DNA from: JAWXUU01 sp044426045
GTDB lineage: Bacteria; Bacillota; Clostridia; Christensenellales; CAMQZB01
Assembly (NCBI GenBank): GCA_044426045.1
Contig: JAWXUX010000002.1
Span: 138,940-202,939 of the forward strand
Length of the DNA stretch: 64,000 nt
Reading direction: 5' to 3'
Shown: positions 43,700-52,417 of the stretch, piece after piece
How positions within the stretch are numbered: the first letter of the stretch is position 1
Layout of the letters: each line of letters opens with the position of its first letter
Made by a program: the position numbers and the translations under genes
Notes under the pieces: model-generated
Seen by the model: the letters and a program-made list of their open reading frames with translations, nothing else
What the model was told of the DNA's origin: nothing
Database searches by the model: none

Positions 43700-43728
43700 A
43701 TTATACTATAATTTATTCCATTGTGCAA
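43700..43728 (-). promoter_or_regulatory. Promoter of the degV gene
   Basis: TTGCAC (43723-43728), 17-bp spacer, TATAAT (43700-43705) on the minus strand. Confidence 0.65.
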
Positions 43729-43762
43729 GTAAAAATTGTAAAAAAGTGAGAAAGTATGCGTA

Positions 43763-43789
43763 TAGCATTAAAGTAGTACTTTAATGCTA
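43763..43789. terminator. Palindromic hairpin between HD gene and degV
   Basis: Nearly perfect inverted repeat with half-site TAGCATTAAAGTA, T-rich on the plus side only. Downstream of the minus-strand HD gene; weak terminator or operator. Confidence 0.5.
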
Positions 43790-43809
43790 TGTTTTGCTTA
43801 TTATTAATT

Positions 43810-44475
43810 TTATACGAATTTTACGCCGTTTATGACAAGTGAGAAATCTTTTCCAAGCATTTTTCCCGCACTTCTGCAAAGTTTCATTCTGTTGAAATAG
43901 ATTTCAAAATAGTCAATGATTGGGGTTATGCTTGTGTCGATTGTTATTTTCAAGATGATTTCATCACCCACCAAATCGATGTGGGAGTTTGTTGCGGCAT
44001 AATTCACCCTGTCGTGAATGTTTTTATCCGCAATTTCTGGCGTTCTTCTGTCGAGACAAATACGCGATCTGTGAACGTCGGATTTATCAGCAATTATAAG
44101 GGCTGCGGCGATTTTCGAAACGGGTTCGCCGTCGAGTTCGTCGTGGTTGCCAATTGCCATCATCACTTCGGCGCTATCTGCCGTGTCCATTCCTCGCTCT
44201 TTCAAAAGTTGATAGGCAAGGATTGCTCCGCTTTGGGCGTGATCGCGACGATTGACTGCGTTTCCAATATCGTGAAGATATCCCGCAATTTCCGTGAGCC
44301 AAATTTCTCGCTTGGTTCCGCCGGCAAATTCGATGATTTCTCCCGCCCATTTTGAAACTATCCCAACATGGCGTTGTGAATGTTCGGTGTAGCCAAGCGC
44401 ACCAAGTTGCTGTTGGGTGTAGTTGAGAAGATCAACCACTTCTTTATCTTTTTTTAGGCTGGCAAGTGTTATCAT
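43810..44475 (-). CDS. HD-domain phosphohydrolase
   Basis: Start at 44475 (MITLASLKK) with AAGGAG at 44481-44486; a GTG two codons upstream would overlap that site. 221 aa: HD motif GYLHDIGNAVNRRDHAQSG and later GNHDELDG and IADKSDVHRSR, consistent with a metal-dependent phosphohydrolase; C-terminal alpha/beta extension (about 155-221). Substrate unknown. Follows the two-component system on the same strand with a 55-nt gap. Confidence 0.85.
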   Translation of the reverse strand: MITLASLKKDKEVVDLLNYTQQQLGALGYTEHSQRHVGIVSKWAGEIIEFAGGTKREIWLTEIAGYLHDIGNAVNRRDHAQSGAILAYQLLKERGMDTADSAEVMMAIGNHDELDGEPVSKIAAALIIADKSDVHRSRICLDRRTPEIADKNIHDRVNYAATNSHIDLVGDEIILKITIDTSITPIIDYFEIYFNRMKLCRSAGKMLGKDFSLVINGVKFV

Positions 44476-44530
44476 ACTCACTCCTTTGAAATTGCTTTAT
44501 TTTTGAACTGGCTTTATTTTTGAACTCGTT

Positions 44531-45814
44531 TTATTGTTTGAAAGTCACTTTGAAGCATGTTTTGCCATCTTCGCTTGAAACTGACATTTTCGCTTTGTGT
44601 AAATCCGCGATAGATTTCGCAATGCAAAGCCCAAGTCCAAATCCGCCCGTTTCAAGGTTTCTTGAATTATCCACGCGATAGAAACGTTCGAACAATTTGT
44701 CTTGCAGTTCTTTTGGGATTGTTTCGCCGATATTTTCAACCGACATGACAATGCTTCCGTTGATTTTTTTGAGAGTCAAATTTATGTCCGTTTCCATGAA
44801 TGAATTTTTCACGGCGTTTTCAATCAAGATTATCGCAAGTTGTTTGATTTTGCTTTCAACACCCACAATAGAGATGTTTGGTTCGATTTCATATTTCAGC
44901 TGTTTACCTTTTTCATAGGCAAGCACTTCCAAAAGGAGTGCCACTGAACTTATTGTGTTTGAAAGGTCAAATTCGATTTTTGCAAACTGACAGCCTTCGT
45001 CGAGTTGAGAAAGACTGAGCATATCGTTCACAAGTTCGTTCATTCTTGTTGTTTCGCTTATTATTGCATCACACCAATCATTTTCACCCGTTTCTCGTTT
45101 AATGATTTCCGAATTGATTGAAATCACCGAAAGTGGGGTTTTGAGCTCGTGGCTCGCATCTGAAATGAATTGTTTTTGTTTTTTCATTGCATCGTCGATA
45201 GGTTTTATTGACCAAGCACTCAAAATAAACGCTATGCCCGCAACCAAAAGTACGCTTATTATAAAAATAATGATTGAACTTTCTTGCATTGTTGTTTTCA
45301 CTGCAAGTTCTTGCGTTGCATCTGTTATTGCATAGTATGTGAAACCTTCTGTTTTTGCTTGCATGAAATAATCGTATCCGATATTTCCGCTTTCTTTTCC
45401 ACTGTCGATAACTGAAACGGCGATTTCATAGATTTCATCTTCGGTTTTTGTGAGCGAGTTATAATAAATTGTCACGGTGCCGTCACTTTCGTCGATTTCC
45501 ACCATGATATTTCCCGCACTTGAAACCCCTTCAGTTCCGATATTAAATCCGCCGATATTACTGCTTGCCCCGCCAGAAAAACCGCTTGAGCCACCGCCCA
45601 TTTGTGGGACTTCCCCTGTTTGAGGCATATCCCCCGTTTGAGGTGTATCGCTCGTGCGTGTTTGCAACGCGAGAAGTTGCATGAGCCTTGAATCAATGGT
45701 TTCCTCGGCGACCCTTATTGTCATGACGTTGAGTGATACTATCATCGCCACAAAAACAAGAACTATCACCAAAAACACAGTGAAGTAGTATTTTCGTTTG
45801 AACTTTTTAATCAT
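44531..45814 (-). CDS. Sensor histidine kinase
   Basis: Start at 45814 (MIKKFKRKYY), overlapping the response regulator end by 8 nt. 427 aa: TM1 (about 9-33), extracytoplasmic loop of ~150 residues, TM2 (about 180-202), HisKA with DASHELKTPLSVI, then N box IENAVKNSF, and G box GGFGLGLCIAKSI. The loop contains a short proline/glycine repeat (TPQTGDMPQTGEVPQMGGG) and a Ser/Gly stretch. Together with the regulator probably controls the VTC operon; see the shared direct repeats. Confidence 0.92.
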   Translation of the reverse strand: MIKKFKRKYYFTVFLVIVLVFVAMIVSLNVMTIRVAEETIDSRLMQLLALQTRTSDTPQTGDMPQTGEVPQMGGGSSGFSGGASSNIGGFNIGTEGVSSAGNIMVEIDESDGTVTIYYNSLTKTEDEIYEIAVSVIDSGKESGNIGYDYFMQAKTEGFTYYAITDATQELAVKTTMQESSIIIFIISVLLVAGIAFILSAWSIKPIDDAMKKQKQFISDASHELKTPLSVISINSEIIKRETGENDWCDAIISETTRMNELVNDMLSLSQLDEGCQFAKIEFDLSNTISSVALLLEVLAYEKGKQLKYEIEPNISIVGVESKIKQLAIILIENAVKNSFMETDINLTLKKINGSIVMSVENIGETIPKELQDKLFERFYRVDNSRNLETGGFGLGLCIAKSIADLHKAKMSVSSEDGKTCFKVTFKQ

Positions 45815-46484
45815 TTTTCTTCTCCAACACATAGCCAAGGCCACGCACTGTTCTTATGTTTACCGCATCCGAGATGTGGTCGATTTTCTTTCTTAAAAAA
45901 TGCACATAAACTTCCACGTTATTAAGCGTTGTGTCCTTTTCAAGACCGCAAAGTTTTTCAAGCGCAACTTCTTTTTTTATGACTATATTCGGGTTGCACA
46001 GGAAAAGTTCCATAAGCTGACGTTCCTTTTGGCTTAGTTCAACTCTGTTTTTCCCGCCCTCGACATAGCTTGCGTTCATTGGCATTGTTATATCTTCAAA
46101 TTTGAGCTCTTCAACAATCACGCCCGCTCTTCTTCTTGTCAAAACGCGAATTCTTGCGAGAAGTTCTTCACACGCAAAGGGTTTTGTTAGATAGTCATCC
46201 GCCCCTTGTTCAAGTCCCAAAACTTTATCTTCAAGTTGAGATTTTGCAGTGAGAAGCAAGATTGGGGTTGTGACGCCCGCTTTTCTCACGTTTTCAAGCA
46301 CTTTTATTCCGTTGATTTTTGGAAGCATGATGTCGAGAATAACCGCATCATATATGTCGGTTTCTATCATGTATTGTCCTTGTTCGCCGTCATACGCCAC
46401 GTCCACTTCATACATGTTTTGCTTGAAAAGCGCAGAAACTGAATTTGCAATATTTTTTTGATCTTCAACAACAAGTAATCTCAT
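45807..46484 (-). CDS. OmpR-family response regulator
   Basis: 225 aa: receiver with phospho-acceptor Asp in VILDIMLPKINGI, Thr in LLLTAKS and Lys in LTKPFACEEL; C-terminal winged helix (VELSQKERQLMELF...VEVYVHFLRKKI...VRGLGYVL). Translationally coupled to the kinase. Confidence 0.94.
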   Translation of the reverse strand: MRLLVVEDQKNIANSVSALFKQNMYEVDVAYDGEQGQYMIETDIYDAVILDIMLPKINGIKVLENVRKAGVTTPILLLTAKSQLEDKVLGLEQGADDYLTKPFACEELLARIRVLTRRRAGVIVEELKFEDITMPMNASYVEGGKNRVELSQKERQLMELFLCNPNIVIKKEVALEKLCGLEKDTTLNNVEVYVHFLRKKIDHISDAVNIRTVRGLGYVLEKKND

Positions 46485-46514
46485 AGTTTTTTTCCTTTTA
46501 AGGTGCTTTTATTG

Positions 46515-46569
46515 ATTATAGCACAGTTTTTTCAAAATTGTAAGACACTTAGCTTAATTTCCCCTTAAT
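46515..46569 (-). promoter_or_regulatory. Two-component system promoter with WTTAAG direct repeat
   Basis: TTACAA (46538-46543), 17-bp spacer, TATAAT (46515-46520) on the minus strand. Upstream, ATTAAG occurs twice at exactly 11-bp spacing (46553-46558 and 46564-46569), the spacing expected for an OmpR-family dimer; probable autoregulatory site. Confidence 0.6.
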
Positions 46570-46608
46570 ATTTGGGAAAATTTTTTGAATAAATTTTCGC
46601 AATAATAC

Positions 46609-46695
46609 TTGAATTGTGATTTTTTATGTGATATACTAGAATGGAGTGAAAAAAACACGGCAAAAATCACGCTAAACGATAAAAATCACGCTAAA
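46609..46695 (+). promoter_or_regulatory. Promoter and repeated leader of the lactonase operon
   Basis: TTGAAT (46609-46614), 17-bp spacer, TATACT (46632-46637). In the leader the 15-mer AAAAATCACGCTAAA occurs twice (46662-46676 and 46681-46695) before the TGGAGG site. Confidence 0.65.
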
Positions 46696-46710
46696 AATGG
46701 AGGTTATTTT

Positions 46711-47652
46711 ATGGAATTATTGGTTGGAAGCTTGGCAAGCGATGGAAAAATTGCTTATTATAAAGATGACAAATGCCTTTGGGAAATGGACTTGAACTGC
46801 CCAAAATATATCACAACTGACGGTAAGTATTATTATTCTTACTCTCAAGGAAATCCACTTGTTTTATATTCACTAGAAAAAGTTGGGGATAAGTTTGAAG
46901 TGAAAAGCACCCTTGAACTTGACGAAACAACTCTTTCGCACCTCGCTTATTCAAAAACTCAAAATATGCTGTTTTGCAGCAGTATGGATTCTGGATTCAT
47001 GCACGCGGTTAATGTTTGCGACGGTGTTTTCACTGGCGTTGCTTTTTCTGAAATTCCAGGGGGTGAAGCTCCTTCAAAATGCCACCAAGTTGTTTTGAAT
47101 AAAGAGGAAAATCTTGCAATCGTTGTTAATATTTTGAGAAACAAAGTATTTTTTAATGAATTTGCGAATGGAAAGTTCACTGAAAAATCTGTGATGTTTT
47201 TTGATGGGGATATTTTGCCTCGCCACGTTATGTATTCTGAAAATGAAGAGGTTTTGTATCTTGTGACTGAAAAGTCAAACGAGATTATCGTTATTGATTA
47301 TAAAAATCAGGCTGTTATTGGGCGTCAACAAATCAATCCTACATATATTTTTGAAGGCGCACAAGGTGCTACCCTTCAAATGGATGCCGAAAAACGCATT
47401 TTGTATGTTTGTATTCGCGGATACAACACTATTTCTGAATTCAAGATTTTGGATGATTTCAGTTTGGAATTTTCTAGAGCATACGACATGCATGGTGCGA
47501 ACTCTCGCCACATGATTTTGACTTCTGATAAAAAATATTTGGTTTGTGCCAATATCGACACAAATAACTTTTCTGTTATTGATGTTGAAAAGGGCGAGCT
47601 TGCAATGGATATTCCTTTCGTTCAAGCAATCAGCGCAATCGAGGTGAAATAA
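46711..47652 (+). CDS. Lactonase-family beta-propeller (6-phosphogluconolactonase-like)
   Basis: Start at 46711 (MELLVGSLA) with TGGAGG at 46698-46703. 313 aa, seven-bladed propeller type (PF10282): repeated patterns such as LPRHVMYSENEEVLYLVTE, GATLQMDAEKRILYVCIRG and ANSRHMILTSDKKYLVCANID. Expected to hydrolyse a sugar lactone. TAATG overlap with the following dehydrogenase suggests the two act in one sugar-acid pathway; substrate unknown. Confidence 0.85.
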   Translation: MELLVGSLASDGKIAYYKDDKCLWEMDLNCPKYITTDGKYYYSYSQGNPLVLYSLEKVGDKFEVKSTLELDETTLSHLAYSKTQNMLFCSSMDSGFMHAVNVCDGVFTGVAFSEIPGGEAPSKCHQVVLNKEENLAIVVNILRNKVFFNEFANGKFTEKSVMFFDGDILPRHVMYSENEEVLYLVTEKSNEIIVIDYKNQAVIGRQQINPTYIFEGAQGATLQMDAEKRILYVCIRGYNTISEFKILDDFSLEFSRAYDMHGANSRHMILTSDKKYLVCANIDTNNFSVIDVEKGELAMDIPFVQAISAIEVK

Positions 47653-48656
47653 TGAAGATTTTATTTTGTATGCCAAACGGACAAGTGAAAGATACTTTCA
47701 TGACAAAAGCTAACATTGAAAAATTGAACGCACTTGGTGAAGTTTTTTATAACGAAACCGACGTTGATTTCACACAAGAAGAATACGCTGAAAAAATTGT
47801 GGATATGGACGTTGTTATTATCGGGTGGAAATCTCCCGTTCTTGATGAAAAAGTTCTTGCAAACGCAAATAAACTCAAAGTTGTGGCTCACCTTGCAGGA
47901 TCAGTTGCACCCTTCTTTTGCGATGAAGTTTTCAATCGTGGAATAAAAGTTATTTGCGGAAATGAGGACATGGCACAATCTGTTGCTGAAGGTGTTATTG
48001 CTTATATTCTTGCTTATAACCGTGAAATTTGCAAATACCAAACTGGGCTTAAAGAACACGGAACTTGGAAACCTGCAACTTTTGAAACGCTTTCTCTTGT
48101 GAGCAAAACTGTGGGGATTGTGAGTTATGGCGCTATTCCAAAATATCTTGCAAAGATGCTTTACGGCTTTGATTGCAAAATTTTGGTTTATTCAAGGGGT
48201 GACCTTGGGGCTGAGCTTGAAAAATACAACATGACACAAGTTTCACTTGAAGAGTTGTTTGCAAAAAGTGATATCATTTCACTTCAAACTGCCCTCAATC
48301 AATACACTGTTGACATGTTCGACAAAAAATATCTTTCTCTTATCAAAGATGGCGCGCTTCTTGTTAACACAGCAAGAGCGAAGATTATTAAAGAAGAAGA
48401 TTTGATTGCTGAATTAAAAACTGGTCGCTTTTCTGCGATTTTGGACGTTTACACAACCGAGCCACTTCCAAGCGATAATCCATATCGCGAAATGCCAAAC
48501 GTGTTCATGATGCCACACATGGCGGGCCCTACAAACGAGTGTCGCAGTATTTTGGCAAACACAATGATAACTGAAATTCCAAAAATCATTGCGGGCGAGC
48601 CTTCAATCCATGAAGTTAACCTTGCAAAATTCAAATCAATGAGTAGACCACTTTAG
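47652..48656 (+). CDS. D-2-hydroxyacid dehydrogenase family protein
   Basis: 334 aa NAD-dependent dehydrogenase fold. Catalytic Arg in NTARAKI, Glu in VYTTEPLP and His in PHMAGPT are present. The dinucleotide motif is degenerate: GIVSYGAIPKYLA where GxGxxG is expected, so cofactor binding may differ. Coupled to the lactonase; a product lactone-to-acid-to-ketoacid route is a reasonable guess. Confidence 0.85.
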   Translation: MKILFCMPNGQVKDTFMTKANIEKLNALGEVFYNETDVDFTQEEYAEKIVDMDVVIIGWKSPVLDEKVLANANKLKVVAHLAGSVAPFFCDEVFNRGIKVICGNEDMAQSVAEGVIAYILAYNREICKYQTGLKEHGTWKPATFETLSLVSKTVGIVSYGAIPKYLAKMLYGFDCKILVYSRGDLGAELEKYNMTQVSLEELFAKSDIISLQTALNQYTVDMFDKKYLSLIKDGALLVNTARAKIIKEEDLIAELKTGRFSAILDVYTTEPLPSDNPYREMPNVFMMPHMAGPTNECRSILANTMITEIPKIIAGEPSIHEVNLAKFKSMSRPL

Positions 48657-48698
48657 TTAATTGCACTTCTGAATATATATATTAATTTTGTTTTATTA

Positions 48699-48733
48699 GC
48701 CTCGATTTTTAATAGTCGAGGCTTTTGTTTTTT
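48699..48733 (+). terminator. Terminator after the dehydrogenase
   Basis: Stem GCCTCGA / TCGAGGC (48699-48705, 48716-48722) followed by a T-rich tract. Confidence 0.88.
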
Positions 48734-48773
48734 AATGGGAAATTGTGGATTTAAAAATATTTTTTTCGTTTTG

Positions 48774-48811
48774 TAAAATTTAAGTAAAATTTAAGAGTGC
48801 GGGCATATAAT
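48774..48811 (+). promoter_or_regulatory. VTC operon promoter with tandem activator repeat
   Basis: Two adjacent perfect 11-bp repeats TAAAATTTAAG (48774-48784, 48785-48795), overlapping where the -35 box should be, and TATAAT at 48806-48811. No recognisable -35, as expected for a promoter that needs an OmpR-type activator. Confidence 0.7.
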
Positions 48812-48855
48812 GCACTTGTAAACAGAAATAACACACAAAAAAAGGAGGATTTTTC

Positions 48856-49581
48856 ATGGATAACTTGACATTCAAAAGATGTGAGATGAAATACCTTATC
48901 ACAAAAGCACAATACGAGCAAATGAAAATTGCAATGGATGATTTTATGCAACTTGACAATTTTGGGGCGCACACCGTTCATTCAATATATATGGATACTG
49001 ATGATTATCTTCTTATTCGCCGTTCAATCGAAAAGCCTTGCTATAAAGAAAAACTTCGCATTCGCGGTTACAACAGCGTTTCGGCGGGAGATAAGGTTTT
49101 TATTGAACTGAAAAAGAAGTTCAAAGGCACCGTTTATAAACGCAGAACCGCAATGACTCAAAAAGGTGCTATGGATTATGTGGCGGGAAAGGCGGATGCG
49201 GAAATTCAAAATCAAATTGTTAACGAGATTGATTATTTCCTTGATTTTTACGGCAATCTTCGCCCTGCAATGATGATTTCTTGCGACCGTGAGGCGTATT
49301 TTTGCAAAGCTGGCACCGACCTTAGAATCACATTCGACCAAAATGTTTTGGCTCGCGATTACGATTTGGATATTTCAAAAGGTGCTTATGGAAATGAGAT
49401 ACTCGGTGGAAATTTCGTGCTTTTGGAAGTTAAGACTTCACTTGGACTGCCAATGTGGCTTCTTGATTTCTTTTCTGCAAATGAAATTTTTAAAACATCG
49501 TTTTCTAAATACGGGACGGCATATAAAATGCTGATTTTCCCACAAATTAATGAACTTGGAGGAACTACACATGTTGCTTGA
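48856..49581 (+). CDS. VTC-domain polyphosphate polymerase-like protein
   Basis: 241 aa, PF09359-type tunnel domain (CYTH-like). FKRCEMKYLITKAQYEQM, YMDTDDYLLIRRSIEKPCYKEKLRIRGY and FIELKKKFKGTVYKRR give the alternating basic and acidic residues of the tunnel. AAAGGAGG site. Bacterial homologues regularly precede DUF4956 and CotH or Cthe_2159-type genes; whether they make polyphosphate is unproven. Confidence 0.88.
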   Translation: MDNLTFKRCEMKYLITKAQYEQMKIAMDDFMQLDNFGAHTVHSIYMDTDDYLLIRRSIEKPCYKEKLRIRGYNSVSAGDKVFIELKKKFKGTVYKRRTAMTQKGAMDYVAGKADAEIQNQIVNEIDYFLDFYGNLRPAMMISCDREAYFCKAGTDLRITFDQNVLARDYDLDISKGAYGNEILGGNFVLLEVKTSLGLPMWLLDFFSANEIFKTSFSKYGTAYKMLIFPQINELGGTTHVA

Positions 49582-50260
49582 CACTATTTTTGCTAGTCTT
49601 TTTGGGACTTCTTCTCTTGATATTGCAGTTATCACTTTTGTGATTTGTATTGTTGCCGCTCTTGGGCTTGGATTTTTCAACGCTTGGATGTATACCCTTT
49701 CTGGAAGCTCTTCAAAGAGTTTCGTGACTACCCTTTCAATCATTCCCGCCATTGTTTGCATGATTATTATGATGGTTAATGGCAATATTGGAACGGGGGT
49801 TGCTGTTGCGGGTGCGTTCAGCCTTATCAGATTTAGATCAGTTCCGGGAACTGCAAAAGAAATCGGCGGAATTTTTATCGCGATGGGAACCGGCATTTCG
49901 CTTGGTATGGGATATGTTGGATTTGCGATTATTTTCGTTTTGCTTGTGGCACTTTTCAATTATTTGGTGTCAAAATCAAGCTTTGGCAGTAAAACAGAAG
50001 AAAAACGCGTTTTGCGAGTTACTATTCCCGAAGATTTGAATTATTCAAACATGTTTGACGATTTGTTTGCAATCTACACTGAAAGCGCTTCACTTTCTAG
50101 CGTGAAAACTTCAAATATGGGCAGTCTTTACAAATTAAATTATCAAATCAGCATGAAAAATGCTCAACTAGAAAAAGAATTTATCGATGCAATTCGTTGC
50201 AGAAATGGCAATTTGGAAGTTTCTATTATTAAAGAAATTTCAAACCAAACAGAACTTTAG
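49571..50260 (+). CDS. DUF4956 membrane protein
   Basis: Start at 49571 (MLLDTIFAS) with GGAGG at 49558-49562, overlapping the VTC gene by 11 nt. 229 aa: four membrane segments (about 14-38, 48-70, 78-95 and 105-128; GAFSLIRFRSVPGTAKEIG is the family signature) and a cytoplasmic C-domain. Function unknown; partner of the VTC protein by constant linkage. Confidence 0.88.
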   Translation: MLLDTIFASLFGTSSLDIAVITFVICIVAALGLGFFNAWMYTLSGSSSKSFVTTLSIIPAIVCMIIMMVNGNIGTGVAVAGAFSLIRFRSVPGTAKEIGGIFIAMGTGISLGMGYVGFAIIFVLLVALFNYLVSKSSFGSKTEEKRVLRVTIPEDLNYSNMFDDLFAIYTESASLSSVKTSNMGSLYKLNYQISMKNAQLEKEFIDAIRCRNGNLEVSIIKEISNQTEL

Positions 50261-50300
50261 TATTGCCTTTAGAAATTTAAAATTGGAATTAGGTGAAAAA

Positions 50301-52166
50301 ATGAAAAAATGTATTATAGCAGTCACACTGTCCCTTTGCCTTGCCCTTTCAGGGTGCGGAAGCGACGAAGTTGATGTGACAAATTATTCAAGCAATGTTA
50401 TCACAACCGCTTTTGCAAGTGATGATGCGTTTTCAGACAGAGATTTTGAAAGCGAATATGATGAAAGTGAATGCGTGATTATCACGCTTGCCGACGGCGC
50501 TTCTAGCGTTTCTAGCAGCGGAGCTAGCGTGGACGGTGATATTATCACGATTTCTGAGGCGGGGTCTTACCTTGTTTCTGGCACGCTTTCCGACGGTCAA
50601 ATTTATGTTGAGGCAGATTCTGACGCGAAAGTGCAAATCATTCTTGACGGCGTTTCTATATCAAACAGCACAACGGCAGGGATTTATGTTTACTCTTGCG
50701 ACAAGACATTCTTGACACTCGCCGATGGAAGCGTGAACACTATATCGGTTGAAATTGTGAATATTTCTTCTGATAACAGCGATGAAAGCACTGTTGATTC
50801 AGCTGTTTTTGCAAGAGATGATTTAACAATCAACGGCAGTGGCACGTTGCAAATTTATTCAGAAAGCGGAAACGGTATCACTGGCAAAGATGAAGTCACT
50901 ATCACGAGCGGTAATTTTTATATTGTCTGCACTAAAAATGGGATTGAGGCAAACGACGTTCTTGCGATTGCCGACGGATATTTTGATATCGTGACAAATG
51001 GCGGTGCGGATAGTTATTCTTCCGATTCTTATGACAGCGCATTTTCTGTTACTCCTGATTTTGGAATGAGCAGTGACATGATGATGGGTGGTATGAGCGG
51101 AATGACTGGCGGAATGAGCGGAATGACTGGCGGGATGAGCAGAATGAGCGACACTTCTGACAGCGAGGACGGTATCACACTTCTTGCAGGTGGCGGAATG
51201 AGCGGTGGAATGACAAGTGGCGGAAGCGATATTTCACTTCCATACTCACCTGACTCTGCTGATATGGGTGCGGTTTCCGATTGGTTTGACGGCACAAACA
51301 ACACAACTGCCGATACTTGGGATATGGACGACAGCTCAGATTATTCTAGCAAGGCACTCAAATGCGACGACGTGATTTATATTGAGGGTGGCACTTTCAA
51401 TATTAATTCATATGACGATGCAATCCATTCAGATAACAACGTTTTCATAACTGGCGGTTCTTTCAATATTGCGACAAGTGATGATGCAATCCATGCGGAA
51501 ATTGAGCTTGTTATTTCGGGTGGTGATATTTATATTTCAACTTGTTATGAAGGTTTGGAAGCTAAACGCGTGACTGTTGGGGGTGGGGATATTTATATCA
51601 ACTCACTTGATGACGGTATCAACGCTTCGAAAAGCGACGTGACTGACCTTGGCGATATTTCTATCACTATAACGGGTGGCTCGCTTGTGATTGACAGCAC
51701 AAACGAAGGCGACGGCGTGGATTCAAACGGCAGTATTTATATGTACGGCGGATATGTTCTTATCAGCAGTACCACAACCACAACCGATACTTCACTTGAC
51801 TTTGAGGACGAGGCGATTATCACGGGCGGAACTTTCCTTGCAACGGGGTCTTATGGCATGACAACTGAAAACTGGACGGAAGCTACGCAAGGCAGTATTT
51901 TCGTGACACTTTCTTCAGTTCAAACTGGCACTGTTACTCTCACCGATTCAAAGGGCAACGTGATTGCCACTTGGGAGCCAACCAAGGAATACCAAACTGT
52001 TCACATCAGCTCAAGCGAAATTTCCGACAGCGAAACTTACACCCTCGTTTGTGGCTCAATCACCCAAACAATCACCATGAGCGATTATATTTATGGCACT
52101 GGTAGTCATAGTAGTAGTAGCGGTAGTGGTGGAATGAGCATGAGTGGTGGCATGATGGGGAGATAG
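50301..52166 (+). CDS. Cthe_2159-like carbohydrate-binding beta-helix lipoprotein
   Basis: Start at 50301 (MKKCIIAVTL); the frame upstream overlaps DUF4956. 621 aa with lipobox LSGC (Cys at about 19). The body has right-handed beta-helix repeats (VIYIEGGTFNINSYDDAIHSD, GGDIYINSLDDGINAS) as in PF14262, whose founder binds pectin/cellulose. A Met/Gly/Ser insert (GMSGGMTGGMS-type repeats, about residues 255-315) and a C-terminal Ser/Gly/Met tail are likely flexible. Third gene of the VTC operon; no CotH kinase gene here. Confidence 0.85.
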   Translation: MKKCIIAVTLSLCLALSGCGSDEVDVTNYSSNVITTAFASDDAFSDRDFESEYDESECVIITLADGASSVSSSGASVDGDIITISEAGSYLVSGTLSDGQIYVEADSDAKVQIILDGVSISNSTTAGIYVYSCDKTFLTLADGSVNTISVEIVNISSDNSDESTVDSAVFARDDLTINGSGTLQIYSESGNGITGKDEVTITSGNFYIVCTKNGIEANDVLAIADGYFDIVTNGGADSYSSDSYDSAFSVTPDFGMSSDMMMGGMSGMTGGMSGMTGGMSRMSDTSDSEDGITLLAGGGMSGGMTSGGSDISLPYSPDSADMGAVSDWFDGTNNTTADTWDMDDSSDYSSKALKCDDVIYIEGGTFNINSYDDAIHSDNNVFITGGSFNIATSDDAIHAEIELVISGGDIYISTCYEGLEAKRVTVGGGDIYINSLDDGINASKSDVTDLGDISITITGGSLVIDSTNEGDGVDSNGSIYMYGGYVLISSTTTTTDTSLDFEDEAIITGGTFLATGSYGMTTENWTEATQGSIFVTLSSVQTGTVTLTDSKGNVIATWEPTKEYQTVHISSSEISDSETYTLVCGSITQTITMSDYIYGTGSHSSSSGSGGMSMSGGMMGR

Positions 52167-52183
52167 AAAAGCTTCGCTTTTAA

Positions 52184-52399
52184 GTGAAAGGTGAAAGGTG
52201 AAAGGTGAAAGGTGTGGTCTAGCACTCGCTTCGCTCATGCTTTCTATTTATATATTTTGACAATAAAAAAGGGACGTATGAATTCAAATAGATACGTCCC
52301 TTTTATTGGTTACAAATATAATTGAAAAGCACGAGGGTACCGAGTGCATTACCACACCTTTCACCTTTCACCTTTCACCTTTCACCTTTCACTTTTCAC
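52184..52399. repeat. Palindromic element, copy E
   Basis: Four GTGAAAG, GTGTGGTC (52212-52219), apical stem GGGACGTAT / ATACGTCCC, TACCACAC (52350-52357), five CTTTCAC and one TTTTCAC. Flanked on the left by the mini-hairpin AAAAGC/GCTTTT that abuts the lipoprotein stop. Between convergent genes. Confidence 0.93.
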
Positions 52400-52417
52400 T
52401 TTTAAAAAAAGCATTTC

